Positions 1-9,701 of a DNA stretch of 47,214 bases are shown one piece after another (position 1 is the first letter of the stretch; every line of letters starts with the position of its first letter). The notes beneath the pieces were generated by a model. It made no database searches. It was given only the letters and a program-made list of their open reading frames with translations, and was not told where the DNA came from. Source of the DNA: Kistimonas sp. bin40 (GTDB taxonomy: Bacteria; Pseudomonadota; Gammaproteobacteria; Pseudomonadales; Endozoicomonadaceae). Position numbers and translations under genes: made by a program. The DNA lies in contig MPMQ01000019.1 in the NCBI GenBank assembly GCA_002238585.1, positions 1 to 47,214 of the forward strand. Reading direction: 5' to 3'.

Positions 1-549
1 TGTCACAAGACTGTCACCATCCTCCACCCGGTCCCCGACACAGACATGGATCTCAACAACCGCTGCCTTGTCTGCCCCTATGTCAGGAACAGGTATCGTC
101 TGTGTCTGTGGCTCGACCCCGGCTTCTGTCCCAGGGGCCGATGGGCTTTCTTCTCTCCCATCTATCCCATCTATCCCATCTATCCCATCTATCCCATCTA
201 TCCCATCTCTCCCTGCAACGACTCCCGCCGTGGCAAGCTGCGCCTCAGGTACAGATTTTTCTGCAACTTCCTCCGTAGCGGGCAAGTCCCCACTCACAGA
301 CTTCCCGCTGCCCTTTGTCTGCTCCATCTGCAACAGGTTTTGCCCACTGCTGAGAGAGTCTCCCTGTTTGACACACACCACAGCTACCCGGCCCGCTTCC
401 GGCGCCGGTATTTCCATTGTGGCCTTGTCTGATTCCAGAGTAACTATTGCGTCACCTTCCTCTATCAGATCCCCCGGCGCTACATTAATCTCTACGACTT
501 CTGCACCTTCACTGCCGATGTCCGGAACTTTGACGAAATGTTCTGCCAT
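1..549 (-). CDS. aceF: Pyruvate dehydrogenase E2, dihydrolipoamide acetyltransferase (5' part only)
   Basis: This is the N-terminal 183 codons of the E2 core enzyme, which moves the acetyl group from E1 to CoA on lipoyl arms; the rest lies off the left edge. Translation from the ATG at 549 gives MAEHFVKVPDIGSEGAEVVE, then a lipoyl domain with the lipoylation motif ESDKATMEIPAPEAG (lysine near residue 42). A Ser/Glu-rich linker follows, and a second lipoyl domain begins (TIPVPDIGADKAAVVEIHV). The linker contains five Asp-Gly-Ile triplets encoded by a perfect 9-bp tandem repeat, which is unusual because such linkers are normally Ala/Pro-rich. It lies 94 nt downstream of aceE on the same strand, the normal aceE-aceF order. 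A GCCAGGC/GCCTGGC stem (571-577, 586-592) sits between the two genes without a T-run, so read-through is expected. Confidence 0.95.
   Translation of the reverse strand, partial: MAEHFVKVPDIGSEGAEVVEINVAPGDLIEEGDAIVTLESDKATMEIPAPEAGRVAVVCVKQGDSLSSGQNLLQMEQTKGSGKSVSGDLPATEEVAEKSVPEAQLATAGVVAGRDGIDGIDGIDGIDGIDGREESPSAPGTEAGVEPQTQTIPVPDIGADKAAVVEIHVCVGDRVEDGDSLVT
152..214 (-). repeat. 9-bp tandem repeat inside the aceF linker
   Basis: Five perfect copies of TCTATCCCA (161-205, plus-strand sense) are flanked by one degenerate copy on each side. On the coding strand the unit reads GATGGGATA in frame, giving repeated Asp-Gly-Ile. Because the unit is a multiple of three, changes in copy number would alter linker length without breaking the frame. 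Confidence 0.97.
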
Positions 550-643
550 GTTTACACGCCTTCTGAACAAGCCAGGCAAGGCACCGCCTGGCATAGGAGA
601 CCATTTTTTTTTGCGGGATGTCAGTACTCAGAACCTGGCGCCG

Positions 644-3301
644 CTACCTGAGGAAAGGCGACTCTGCGTCAGGATCCAGCTCAAGGGATTCTCTCGCTTT
701 CTTCAGGATGGCTGCATCAAGCTCTCCATCCTTGACGAGAGCATAGAGTGCAGAAAAAACAATATGACGACGGTCCACTTCAAAATGGCGGCGCAAATTG
801 GCCCGTGTATCTGAGCGGCCAAACCCATCAGTGCCCAGCGCAATGAACCGTCTGTCGACAAACTCCCGAATCTGGTCAGCGTACAGCTTCATATAGTCAG
901 TCGACACGATCACCGGCCCACGCGTGTTACCCAGCTGCTTCTCTACCCAGCAACTGCGCGGCTTTTTGTCCGGATTCAACCTGTTCCACCGCGCCGCTTC
1001 CAGACCATCGCGACGCAACTCATTGAAACTGGTCGCCCCCCAGATGTCTGCCTCAACGCCGAAATCTTCACGCAGAACCCCGGCGGCAGCACAGACCTCA
1101 TTCATCAAGGCGCCGCAACCGAGCAACTGCACCCTGGGACCCGTACTCTTCTTCCCTTTGCTGAAGCTATACAAGCCCCGCACTATGCCCTCCGGCACAT
1201 CCTTGCCCTCTGGCATGGGCGGCTGGACATAGTTCTCGTTCATCGTCGTTATGTAGTAGTAAATGCTCTCATTTTCACCGTACATTCGACGCAGACCGTC
1301 CTGGATGATCACCGCCAATTCGTAGCCATAGGCCGGATCATAGCTGACGCAGTTGGGGATGGTGCCAGCCAGAAGATGACTGTGACCATCTTCATGCTGC
1401 AGCCCCTCACCATTGAGGGTGGTACGGCCAGAAGTCGCACCTATCAAAAATCCTCGCGCCCGCAGGTCGCCGCCCGCCCAGGCCAGATCACCGGTACGCT
1501 GAAAACCGAACATGGAATAAAACACATAGAACGGCACCATCGGAATATTGTGTGTGCTATAGGATGTCGCCGCAGCAAGCCAGCTGGCATGGGCACCGCC
1601 CTCGCTGATCCCTTCCTGCAACACCTGACCACTTTGTGATTCCTTGTAAAAGAGAACCTGGCCAGCATCCTGGGGCTCATACAGTTGCCCCGATGCAGAA
1701 TAGATGCCCAGCTTGCTGAACAGGCCTTCCATGCCAAACGTACGACCTTCGTCCGGAATAATGGGCACCACATGCTTGCCAAACTTCTTGTCCCTGAAGA
1801 GCAGGGACAGGATGCGATTGAGCATCATGGTCGTAGATACCGCGCGATCCCCACCGCCTTGCAGAATAGAAGAAAAAGCTGATAGTTCAGGTACAGGAAG
1901 CTGGACGTCACTCACAGCCCGGCGACGCGGAATACAACCACCCAACAGCTCCCGACGACGGCGCATGTATTTCATCTCAGGGCTGTCGTCGTCCAGCTTC
2001 AGATAGGGCAAGTCTTCCAGCTGATCATCACTCACCGGCAAGGAAAAACGGTCCCGGAAGTGCTTGAGATCCTCAAGAGGGAGCTTCTTTACGTTGTGGC
2101 TGACGTTGGAGGCCTCTCCAGACTGGCCTGTACCATAACCTTTGACGCTCTTGACCAGGATAACCGTCGGCTGCCCCTTGTGCTCTACCGCTGCCTTGTA
2201 GGCCGTATACACTTTGCAGGGATCGTGTCCCCCGCGGTCCAGGCTGGCAATCTCCTCATCGGACAAATGCTCGACCATTTTCAGCGTTTCAGGCGTTCGC
2301 CCAAAGAAATGTTCGCGCGTCCAGGCGCCGCCCTTGTTGGAAAAGTTCTGAAAATCTCCATCACGGGTTTCATCCATCAAGTGTTGTAGCGCGCCCGTGT
2401 CCTGCGCCAGAAGGGAATCCCAGCGCCCTCCCCAAACAACCTTGATGACATTCCACCCGGCCCCCCGGAAGATCCCTTCCAGCTCCTGGATAATTTTCCC
2501 GTTGCCGCGCACCGGGCCATCCAGGCGTTGCAAATTGCAATTGACAACAAAAATCAGGTTGTCCAGACCTTCGCGCGCGGCCACAGACAAAGCTCCGAGA
2601 GACTCAGGTTCATCTGTCTCGCCATCACCAAGAAAGGCCCACACCTTGCGCCCTGTATCTTCCATCAGTCCCCGGCCCGCCATGTATCTCATGAAACGCG
2701 CCTGGTAAATGGCCTGGAGCGGCCCCAGTCCCATTGATACAGTGGGGAACTCCCAGAAATCGGGCATCAGCCATGGATGGGGGTAAGACGACAGCCCATT
2801 GCCACCGCTTTCGGAACGGAAGTTGTCAAGCTGCTCCCGGGAAATGCGACCTTCCAGCCAGGCCCTGGAATAGATGCCCGGTGATGCATGTCCCTGGTAA
2901 AAAATCAGATCACTGCCTCTGGGACTGTCCAGCCCATGGAAGAAGTGGTTGTATCCCACATCATACAAAACAGCACTGGAGGCAAAAGTGGAAATATGGC
3001 CACCCAGACTTCCATCACGCAGGTTGGCCTTCATCACCATAACCATGGCGTTCCAGCGGACCATCGAGAGTATGGACCGTTCCAGGAACAAGTCGCCCGG
3101 CATGGCGGCTTGCTTGCTCACGGGAATGGTGTTTCTGTAATGCGTAGTTACAGGAAGAGAGATATGACTGCCCTGACCACAGGCTGAATTGGCAAGACAG
3201 GTCAGCAGGTAAGCGGCACGCTCCTCACCTTCTCTTTGGAGTACAGACCTGAAAGCGTCGAGCCACTCCTGAGTCTCTACGGGGTCAATATCACGCTGCA
3301 T
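644..3301 (-). CDS. aceE: Pyruvate dehydrogenase E1 component, homodimeric type
   Basis: 885 residues, against about 887 for the Escherichia coli enzyme. It performs the thiamine-diphosphate-dependent decarboxylation of pyruvate and acetylates the E2 lipoyl arm. The thiamine-diphosphate/Mg motif GDGETDEPES followed by NCN is clear (about residues 231-262), as is GNGKIIQELE just after it. The start MQRDIDPVETQEW is preceded by a good ribosome site (GAGGA about 6 nt upstream). aceF follows on the same strand. No pdhR-type regulator is visible upstream; the neighbour is a ZapB-like gene, so regulation differs from the enterobacterial arrangement or is encoded elsewhere. Confidence 0.98.
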   Translation of the reverse strand: MQRDIDPVETQEWLDAFRSVLQREGEERAAYLLTCLANSACGQGSHISLPVTTHYRNTIPVSKQAAMPGDLFLERSILSMVRWNAMVMVMKANLRDGSLGGHISTFASSAVLYDVGYNHFFHGLDSPRGSDLIFYQGHASPGIYSRAWLEGRISREQLDNFRSESGGNGLSSYPHPWLMPDFWEFPTVSMGLGPLQAIYQARFMRYMAGRGLMEDTGRKVWAFLGDGETDEPESLGALSVAAREGLDNLIFVVNCNLQRLDGPVRGNGKIIQELEGIFRGAGWNVIKVVWGGRWDSLLAQDTGALQHLMDETRDGDFQNFSNKGGAWTREHFFGRTPETLKMVEHLSDEEIASLDRGGHDPCKVYTAYKAAVEHKGQPTVILVKSVKGYGTGQSGEASNVSHNVKKLPLEDLKHFRDRFSLPVSDDQLEDLPYLKLDDDSPEMKYMRRRRELLGGCIPRRRAVSDVQLPVPELSAFSSILQGGGDRAVSTTMMLNRILSLLFRDKKFGKHVVPIIPDEGRTFGMEGLFSKLGIYSASGQLYEPQDAGQVLFYKESQSGQVLQEGISEGGAHASWLAAATSYSTHNIPMVPFYVFYSMFGFQRTGDLAWAGGDLRARGFLIGATSGRTTLNGEGLQHEDGHSHLLAGTIPNCVSYDPAYGYELAVIIQDGLRRMYGENESIYYYITTMNENYVQPPMPEGKDVPEGIVRGLYSFSKGKKSTGPRVQLLGCGALMNEVCAAAGVLREDFGVEADIWGATSFNELRRDGLEAARWNRLNPDKKPRSCWVEKQLGNTRGPVIVSTDYMKLYADQIREFVDRRFIALGTDGFGRSDTRANLRRHFEVDRRHIVFSALYALVKDGELDAAILKKARESLELDPDAESPFLR

Positions 3302-3401
3302 CTTGTATCCTCAGCATTCAGCGATGCGGACAAAAAAAACACGAAGCTCCCCAAACCGTTGGCGTCCGTAGCGCCTGCACGGCCAGGGGAGAGGCCAACA
3401 C

Positions 3402-3626
3402 TCAGGCTGTTGTCTCTTCCTGCACAGTCTCAAGACGGCCCAGCAGGGTAGTCACTTTGTCAGACCAGGACTGCAACTCGCTGCGAAGATCTGCATTTTC
3501 TTTCTCCAGGCGCGCTTTGGCTTCACGCAATTCGTCGAGTTCCAGTCGATAGATTCCTATGGTTTCAACAGCATTCTGGACTTTCTCTTCTAGCTGGACG
3601 AAGGAATTCTGGGGCAAGGTCGACAT
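3402..3626 (-). CDS. ZapB-like cell-division coiled-coil protein
   Basis: 74 residues, almost all heptad-patterned coiled coil from about residue 10 to 70. The pattern LEEKVQNAVETI ... ELREAKARLEKEN ... LLGRLETV matches the layout of ZapB (LEAKVQQAIDTI ... LLGRMEEV in E. coli), a small Z-ring-associated filament protein that links FtsZ/ZapA to the nucleoid Ter region. A longer frame extends upstream, but the ATG at 3626 fits the family N-terminus, and the upstream extension is low-quality sequence. It stands alone 100 nt upstream of aceE on the same strand. The family could also be the broader small coiled-coil group annotated as TIGR02449, so I leave the symbol empty. Confidence 0.8.
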   Translation of the reverse strand: MSTLPQNSFVQLEEKVQNAVETIGIYRLELDELREAKARLEKENADLRSELQSWSDKVTTLLGRLETVQEETTA

Positions 3627-3932
3627 AGGTTTTATCTCTTTACATCGAAACAGAGGGATTGTGGAACTGCACAATAGTAGAGGTTTCCGGGGGCGAGAGT
3701 AAATATAAATAGCAGCCCCCGACAAGGATAGGGGGGCACCCCTCCTCCAGCGAAGGAAAATCTTCCCCCGCCATCCGTGCACCATCCAAACACAGAAGGC
3801 CCCCTGTGGGGAACCTGCTTCGGTCATTTTTTGTAGCGGTTACTGCAAAACAGAACCACGCATGCTGCCGGAATGACGCGCACTGCACACACCAGCGGAC
3901 CGGGTACTGGTCCCTGTACAGCAAGACCGCTT

Positions 3933-3960
3933 TTGCACTGAGTCCGATAGCTCGTATAAT
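3933..3960 (+). promoter_or_regulatory. Sigma-70-type promoter for trmB
   Basis: TTGCAC (3933-3938) and a perfect TATAAT (3955-3960) are separated by 16 bp. Transcription would start near 3967. That makes the GTG at 3972 an implausible trmB start and supports the ATGs at 4008 or 4056. Confidence 0.6.
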
Positions 3961-4007
3961 GCGCGCCTTTCGTGCCCTCCACGCCGGGGTGCGAGAGTAC
4001 ACCGAAG

Positions 4008-4790
4008 ATGCAAGAGCACACCGAACGCACATCCGATGATGAACAGCACACAACGATGAATAGAGTCGCTGATGCCACCAGCCGCACAGAAGCCGACGCC
4101 GCCTCCCCCTGCCAACGCACCGACAGGATCAGGAGCTTTGTCCGCCGCAACGGACGCATGACCTGTGCCCAACAACTGGGCTGGACCCAGCTCTTCCCGG
4201 AACAAGGGCTCTTGCTTCAATCCGGCCTGCTGGACGCCGAAACTGTTTTCGGACGAACCGCTCCGCTGATTGTCGAAATCGGCTTCGGCATGGGAGAGTC
4301 GCTACTCAAAATGGCAACGGATCAGCCCGACGTCAACTTCGTCGGTATCGATGTGCATCGCGCCGGCGTTGGCAGCCTGTTATACAGGTCCAGACAGCTG
4401 GGCCACACCAACCTGCGGGTGTATTGCGATGATGCTGTCGACATCCTCAGCAACTGCCTTCCCGCAGACAGCATAGACCGCCTGCAGGTGTACTTTCCCG
4501 ACCCCTGGCACAAGCTGCGCCACCACAAGCGCCGTCTTGTCAATCCTGCATTCATCGAACTGCTGCGTCCCCGTCTGAAGAGGGGAGGCACACTCCACAT
4601 GGCGACCGACTGGGAAGACTACGCCTTGCACATGATGCAAGTCATGCACAAGGCCCCGGGCTGGAAAAACCAGGCAGGGCCAGATGCCTACAGCGCCCGC
4701 CCCGACTGGCGCCCTCTCACCCGCTTTGAGAAAAAAGGACAACAAAAGGGACACATTATTCGGGATATCCTCTTTGAAAGAACAGATTGA
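4008..4790 (+). CDS. trmB: tRNA (guanine-N7-)-methyltransferase
   Basis: SAM-dependent enzyme forming m7G46 in tRNA variable loops. Family signatures are RIRSFVRRNGRM near the N-terminus, the SAM-binding strand IVEIGFGMGESLL, the FVGIDVHRAGVGSLL acidic loop, FPDPWHKLRHHKRRLV (the FPDPW(P/H)K signature) and MATDWEDYA. From the ATG at 4008 the protein is 260 residues; from the next in-frame ATG at 4056 it is 244, closer to the 239 of E. coli. An upstream GTG at 3972 would sit almost on the predicted transcription start. A NadD-like gene overlaps its 3' end in another frame, which suggests translational coupling. Confidence 0.95.
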   Translation: MQEHTERTSDDEQHTTMNRVADATSRTEADAASPCQRTDRIRSFVRRNGRMTCAQQLGWTQLFPEQGLLLQSGLLDAETVFGRTAPLIVEIGFGMGESLLKMATDQPDVNFVGIDVHRAGVGSLLYRSRQLGHTNLRVYCDDAVDILSNCLPADSIDRLQVYFPDPWHKLRHHKRRLVNPAFIELLRPRLKRGGTLHMATDWEDYALHMMQVMHKAPGWKNQAGPDAYSARPDWRPLTRFEKKGQQKGHIIRDILFERTD

Positions 4791-5385
4791 TGGGCGTGAC
4801 ACAAGCCGTCACCCCGGGCAGACGGCAGGCGTATTCGGATCGGCCTTCAACCCCCCCACGCGCGGCCATCTGGACGCTCTTCGTCAAATGGCCGCCCGCT
4901 TTGACAGCATACTGCTTGTGCCCTGCGCCGCTCATCCCTTCGGCAAAATCTGCCTTCAGACAGAAACGCGTATCCGGTTGCTGGAGGCATTTTGTGAGGA
5001 TGCCGTCGATCTTCCCTGCGCACTGATTATCTCTCGCATTGAAAGCCAGCTGTTGGCCGAACATCCGAAACGCCCGGTGTATACATGGACCCTTCTCGAT
5101 GCCCTGAGCCGTATGCATCCCGAAACGGCCTTTGCATTTATACGCGGCCAGGACAATGCTCTCCCGGATGTCTGGAACAAATTTTATCGCTACACAGATA
5201 TTGAAAAACGCTGGGCTGTGCTGACTGCAACGGAAAGACTACCCGTACACAGCAGTGAAGTCCGCAACCTGCTGCACAAAAAGCCCGTTGATACATGCCG
5301 CCTGAATACCCTGGTCACACCCTCTGTCCAGACAATGCTGCTGACCGATGCCCTGTATCAGGAATCATCTGAGATCGCCGGATAA
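4684..5385 (+). CDS. Nicotinate/nicotinamide-nucleotide adenylyltransferase-like protein
   Basis: Cytidylyltransferase-fold protein of the NadD/NMNAT type, which joins (deamido-)NMN to AMP from ATP in NAD synthesis. It has the nucleotide-binding VFGSAFNPPTRGHLDAL (GxFxPxxxGH signature) and a C-terminal SSEVRNLL resembling the family (S/T)xxIR motif. The VFGSAFNPP wording and the following ILLVPCAAHPFGK recall, from memory, the divergent NadD2 subgroup of Pseudomonas rather than standard NadD. The ATG at 4684 gives 233 residues and overlaps trmB by 107 nt. A TTG at 4774 would give 203 residues and place the motif closer to the usual N-terminal position. The start is therefore unresolved. Confidence 0.8.
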   Translation: MPTAPAPTGALSPALRKKDNKRDTLFGISSLKEQIDGRDTSRHPGQTAGVFGSAFNPPTRGHLDALRQMAARFDSILLVPCAAHPFGKICLQTETRIRLLEAFCEDAVDLPCALIISRIESQLLAEHPKRPVYTWTLLDALSRMHPETAFAFIRGQDNALPDVWNKFYRYTDIEKRWAVLTATERLPVHSSEVRNLLHKKPVDTCRLNTLVTPSVQTMLLTDALYQESSEIAG

Positions 5386-5718
5386 TCTGTTGCAGATTCC
5401 CGGACACGAGAGAATCACACCCTGCCAACCTTACCTGTTACCATATTTCACAATTACTCTTGATTCGTGACACTGAAAGCTGTCTACTGCACCCCTGCTC
5501 ACCCGGAAGGCTGTCCGGGAACAGATGCCCCCTGCTGCAGAATTGGGAAACAACGCCAACGATGCATGACCATTCGCAAAACGGGGCATGCACGCCTCAT
5601 AAAGCTGAATTGTCAGTCTCCACTTTGAGCGATCCTCACTGCAGGATCTCTTCCCGGACAGCCCTCTGGTTGCAGGCTTGCGCAACAAAGAACATGTAAT
5701 CGCCCAGGAGTGACTGTC
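5386..5718. other. Gene-free interval before sodC
   Basis: 333 nt between two plus-strand genes. I see no convincing coding frame and no clear terminator. The only useful element is the AGGAG ribosome site at 5706-5710 belonging to sodC. Confidence 0.6.
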
Positions 5719-6318
5719 ATGTTGAACCCTGTTTTTTCCCTGTCATCAGCGCTCGTGCTGGCCGCCGTACTCGTCGGCTGCTCGCAGAACGACAACAATC
5801 TGGCTGGCGAATCAGAAACAAGTCCGCCAGACAGACCTGACAGCCTTGTTGTTACGATAAAAGCTGTGTCTTCAGAAGGTGTTGGCGACAAGCTGGGCAC
5901 CATCAAGATCACTGAAGTCGATGGTGGCGGTGTAACGCTGACCCCTGACCTGCACAGCCTGCCCCCAGGCGAGCATGGCTTTCATGTGCACGAGAATCCC
6001 AGCTGTGATTCAGGCGACAAAGAGGGACAGCCCGTTGCTGCACTGGCTGCCGGTGGACACTACGATCCTGACAACACAGGCACCCACCAGGGCCCGGAAG
6101 GAAATGGACACCTTGGGGATCTCCCCTTCCTGACAGCTGATGAAGACGGCAAGGTCACCACCGCCGTTACAGCTGGGCGTCTGGCCGTTGCTGACTTTCT
6201 GCGCCGTTCCCTGATGATTCATGCTGGCGGCGACAATTATTCTGACACCCCTCCCATGGGTGGTGGTGGCAGCAGGATCGCCTGCGGCGTAGTCGAATGG
6301 GAAAACAGCACAGAGTAA
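5719..6318 (+). CDS. sodC: Cu/Zn superoxide dismutase, predicted lipoprotein
   Basis: 199 residues from the ATG at 5719, chosen over an upstream in-frame GTG at 5710 because AGGAG lies 8 nt before it. A signal peptide ends in a lipobox-like LVGC (Cys near residue 20), so it is probably membrane-anchored in the periplasm. All metal ligands are visible: FHVHENPSC (two Cu His and one disulfide Cys), GGHYDPDNTGTHQGPEGNGHLGDLP (bridging and Zn His, Asp), MIHAGGDNY (last Cu His) and the second disulfide Cys in RIACGVV. It dismutates superoxide outside the cytoplasm, often a defence against host oxidative burst. It is a single gene, convergent with the next gene. Confidence 0.97.
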   Translation: MLNPVFSLSSALVLAAVLVGCSQNDNNLAGESETSPPDRPDSLVVTIKAVSSEGVGDKLGTIKITEVDGGGVTLTPDLHSLPPGEHGFHVHENPSCDSGDKEGQPVAALAAGGHYDPDNTGTHQGPEGNGHLGDLPFLTADEDGKVTTAVTAGRLAVADFLRRSLMIHAGGDNYSDTPPMGGGGSRIACGVVEWENSTE

Positions 6319-6331
6319 GGCTGGCCCTGCA

Positions 6332-6367
6332 GGCAAGGGATCCGGCCGGATACTGGCTTCCCTTGCC
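6332..6367. repeat. Inverted repeat between convergent genes
   Basis: GGCAAGGGA (6332-6340) and TCCCTTGCC (6359-6367) form a perfect 9-bp stem with an 18-nt loop, 14 nt after the sodC stop. No T-run follows on either strand, so it is not a canonical intrinsic terminator, although its position between convergent genes suggests a 3'-end role. Confidence 0.6.
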
Positions 6368-6549
6368 GCCCTCGCCCAGGACGCGCTGCGCCCTGGCGAA
6401 CGAAGCTCCTGACTTCTCGGGCAGTCACCAGGAGCCGAATGCAGACGGCCCTGCATAGGCTCCCTTGCGCCCTGCACTTCCAGACGCCCTGAGAAAAACC
6501 CGTTGGCAGCAACACTGGCGCAGCCTGAGGAAGTGCTTATGGCCACCTC

Positions 6550-7881
6550 TCAAACACTCCCGTCGGACTTGCCTGCGCTCTGCGCTATAAACTGGCCAAA
6601 CCCCTCCTGCAAAGACCGCAGCTTCTTGGCCATATCAGCACCGTCAGCCACAGCAAAACCGCTTTTTTGAACCCTCTTCTCCAACTCTACAAACTGGAAT
6701 TGTAGATCTGTCACCTTATCAATGACCTTCCTGTCAGGCGCTGGCTGACCAAGATAGACGTCCCACTGCCTTTCGCATGCGTGGTACTGCTGCCGAACAG
6801 CATTGAACAAGGCTTCCAGCGTTTCAGGGGCAGGTGCCTCGGGCGCAGCATCGGCCTGGGAGCGGGGTGACAAAAACCAACTGGATGCCCAGCCCCCGAT
6901 TTTTCCTATCGCCGCCGCTGTCTTGGAGACCACAGGTTTCAGAGTCAGCAAAAGCATACCCGTTGTCGCCCATTGAGCCGGCACACGGTACTCAGGTCGC
7001 TGCGCGGCAGCGAATACAGGAACAAGCGAACTCTGATTTGCCAGCACAGCCTCCGGCAAATAATCCACGAAATGCCCGGGACGACCAAGCAGCGAGAAAG
7101 CCTCCTGCACATAGTCCACACAATTGTGCCCCAACAGGTCATACCTGCACAGATCCCCCTCCACCCCCTCCGGCCAGGGCCTGGCGCAGCCACGACCGGA
7201 CTTGACCATAAAATCGGCTATGGCCTGAAATTCATCCCTTGTCAAGGTGAAGCTCACCGAGGGCACTTCCATAACCTCATCCTTGCCCCCATAGGTTATC
7301 TCTTCATCTTGAATCATTCCTTGGTCGCCACGACTGAACCAGGAATTCGGGACGTAAAAGCCTGTCAACATTTTGGTGGCGAGAAACATCACAGCGGCGT
7401 CATCCGCATCAAGTTTTTTCGTTATGGCTCCTGCAGTGTCTGTTGCATTTGTGACGTTTCCGTCAGATTCATTATCACTACCGTTATCGGACGTTATGGC
7501 ATTTGTAGTGTCTGCAGCATCTGTGACGTTTTCGGCAGATTGATCATCACCACCGTCATCGGACATTGTGCCATTTGCGGTGTCTGCTGCATCTGCGACG
7601 TTTTCGGCAGATGCATTATTACTGCTGTCATCGGACTCTGTGTCCTGCGGATACAACCCCTGTGACCGCTCAAAATTAGTTTGCGGGTTGCTCAGCCGAA
7701 TAAAAGCATGCATGGAATCCATATGAATACTGAGGGAAGGTTCTTCTTTCACCGAACGCACAGAACGCCCAAAAGCACTCGCGGCCTCGCTCTTGATAGA
7801 GGAAGCGGTGTCAGCCAGATCTGGTTTTGCCGTTGCGGATGGTGATTTACCGGAAGAAGGAGGGGAGGGGGGTGTAGCCAT
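6550..7881 (-). CDS. Effector-like protein with Asn-Cys (papain-fold-like) motif and acidic repeats
   Basis: Not a recognised gene. 443 residues with a strong ribosome site (AGGAG, 9 nt before ATG). The N-terminus is Ser/Pro/Ala-rich and disordered, as in type III effectors. Residues about 82-154 hold three imperfect 24-residue acidic Asn/Asp/Thr/Ala repeats (SAENVTDAADTTNAITSDNG type). Residues about 205-280 contain FTLTRDEFQAIADFMV and YDLLGHNCVDYVQEAFSLLG. The Asn-Cys pair before a helix resembles the nucleophile site of permuted papain-like (NlpC/P60, DUF4105-like) cysteine hydrolases, but I cannot assign the catalytic His with confidence. A hydrophobic stretch lies near 305-335 and a helical, coiled-coil-prone tail near 350-435. 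There is no signal peptide. A secreted amidase or peptidase effector is a plausible inference only. Confidence 0.75.
   Translation of the reverse strand: MATPPSPPSSGKSPSATAKPDLADTASSIKSEAASAFGRSVRSVKEEPSLSIHMDSMHAFIRLSNPQTNFERSQGLYPQDTESDDSSNNASAENVADAADTANGTMSDDGGDDQSAENVTDAADTTNAITSDNGSDNESDGNVTNATDTAGAITKKLDADDAAVMFLATKMLTGFYVPNSWFSRGDQGMIQDEEITYGGKDEVMEVPSVSFTLTRDEFQAIADFMVKSGRGCARPWPEGVEGDLCRYDLLGHNCVDYVQEAFSLLGRPGHFVDYLPEAVLANQSSLVPVFAAAQRPEYRVPAQWATTGMLLLTLKPVVSKTAAAIGKIGGWASSWFLSPRSQADAAPEAPAPETLEALFNAVRQQYHACERQWDVYLGQPAPDRKVIDKVTDLQFQFVELEKRVQKSGFAVADGADMAKKLRSLQEGFGQFIAQSAGKSDGSV
7436..7635 (-). repeat. 72-bp imperfect tandem repeat (24 residues) within the effector-like gene
   Basis: Units begin at 7436, 7508 and 7580, each starting GTGTCTG on the plus strand. 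The first two are a full 72 nt and the third is partial. They keep the reading frame and encode acidic 24-residue blocks. Sequence divergence between units suggests an old duplication under selection for composition. Confidence 0.85.
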
Positions 7882-8398
7882 GCTTTTCTTCTCCTGTCTG
7901 TGACCTCAGGCGTTCGCGCAGGCACCCGCCTTCCCTGGCTACAAGAGCCGCAGAAAAACGGGACCCGTAAGTCTTCCAGCTGGACATAACGAGCGGGAAA
8001 AGTCAACGGCGGACAGACCCTCCGCCAAAGACACAGGAGATGGGCAGCCAAACTACAAGTCGTTGCCAACCGGCATCTTTGCCGCGAACTCTCAAGGTGA
8101 CAACCGAGCCAGAGAGGCTGCAGCTTCAGGAACAGATGGATCCGGAGCTGGCCTTGCCAGCATGCTGCGCCCGAATCAGCAGCCCAATCGGCTCGTGACG
8201 ACCTGCCTTCTTCAGGGGAGGCGGGCTGATAAATGCATCACCAAGCGACACTGAAGGGCATCGAACAGCATGGGCGCGTCCAGCGCCGCCCATCTGGACA
8301 GCAGAAGACAGAGACATCCTCCGAACAGACAGTTCTCTCCGATCTTCATTCAAGTTCCAGACAGAACGGCACAGCACAGCACAGCACAGCACAGCACA
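7882..8398. other. Gene-poor interval upstream of the effector-like gene
   Basis: 517 nt between the start of the 443-aa gene and the murA stop. It should hold the promoter of the minus-strand effector-like gene, but I see no clear -35/-10 pair. Short open frames here lack ribosome sites and have no recognisable content. It ends in a pentanucleotide microsatellite. Confidence 0.6.
8369..8398. repeat. Pentanucleotide microsatellite (GCACA)6
   Basis: Six perfect GCACA units end directly against the murA stop codon (TTA at 8399-8401 on the plus strand). It is downstream of murA and so outside any coding frame. Confidence 0.97.
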
Positions 8399-9676
<1,278 letters not shown>

Positions 9677-9701
9677 TCAGGAAGGTAACAGAGTGACGGC
9701 G

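Noticed and set aside
6332-6367. Intrinsic terminator after sodC
   Set aside because: Good inverted repeat, but the loop is long and no U-run follows on either strand; kept only as a repeat.
8063-8254. 63-codon frame in the interval before murA
   Set aside because: No ribosome site, no conserved features, embedded in repeat-rich non-coding sequence.
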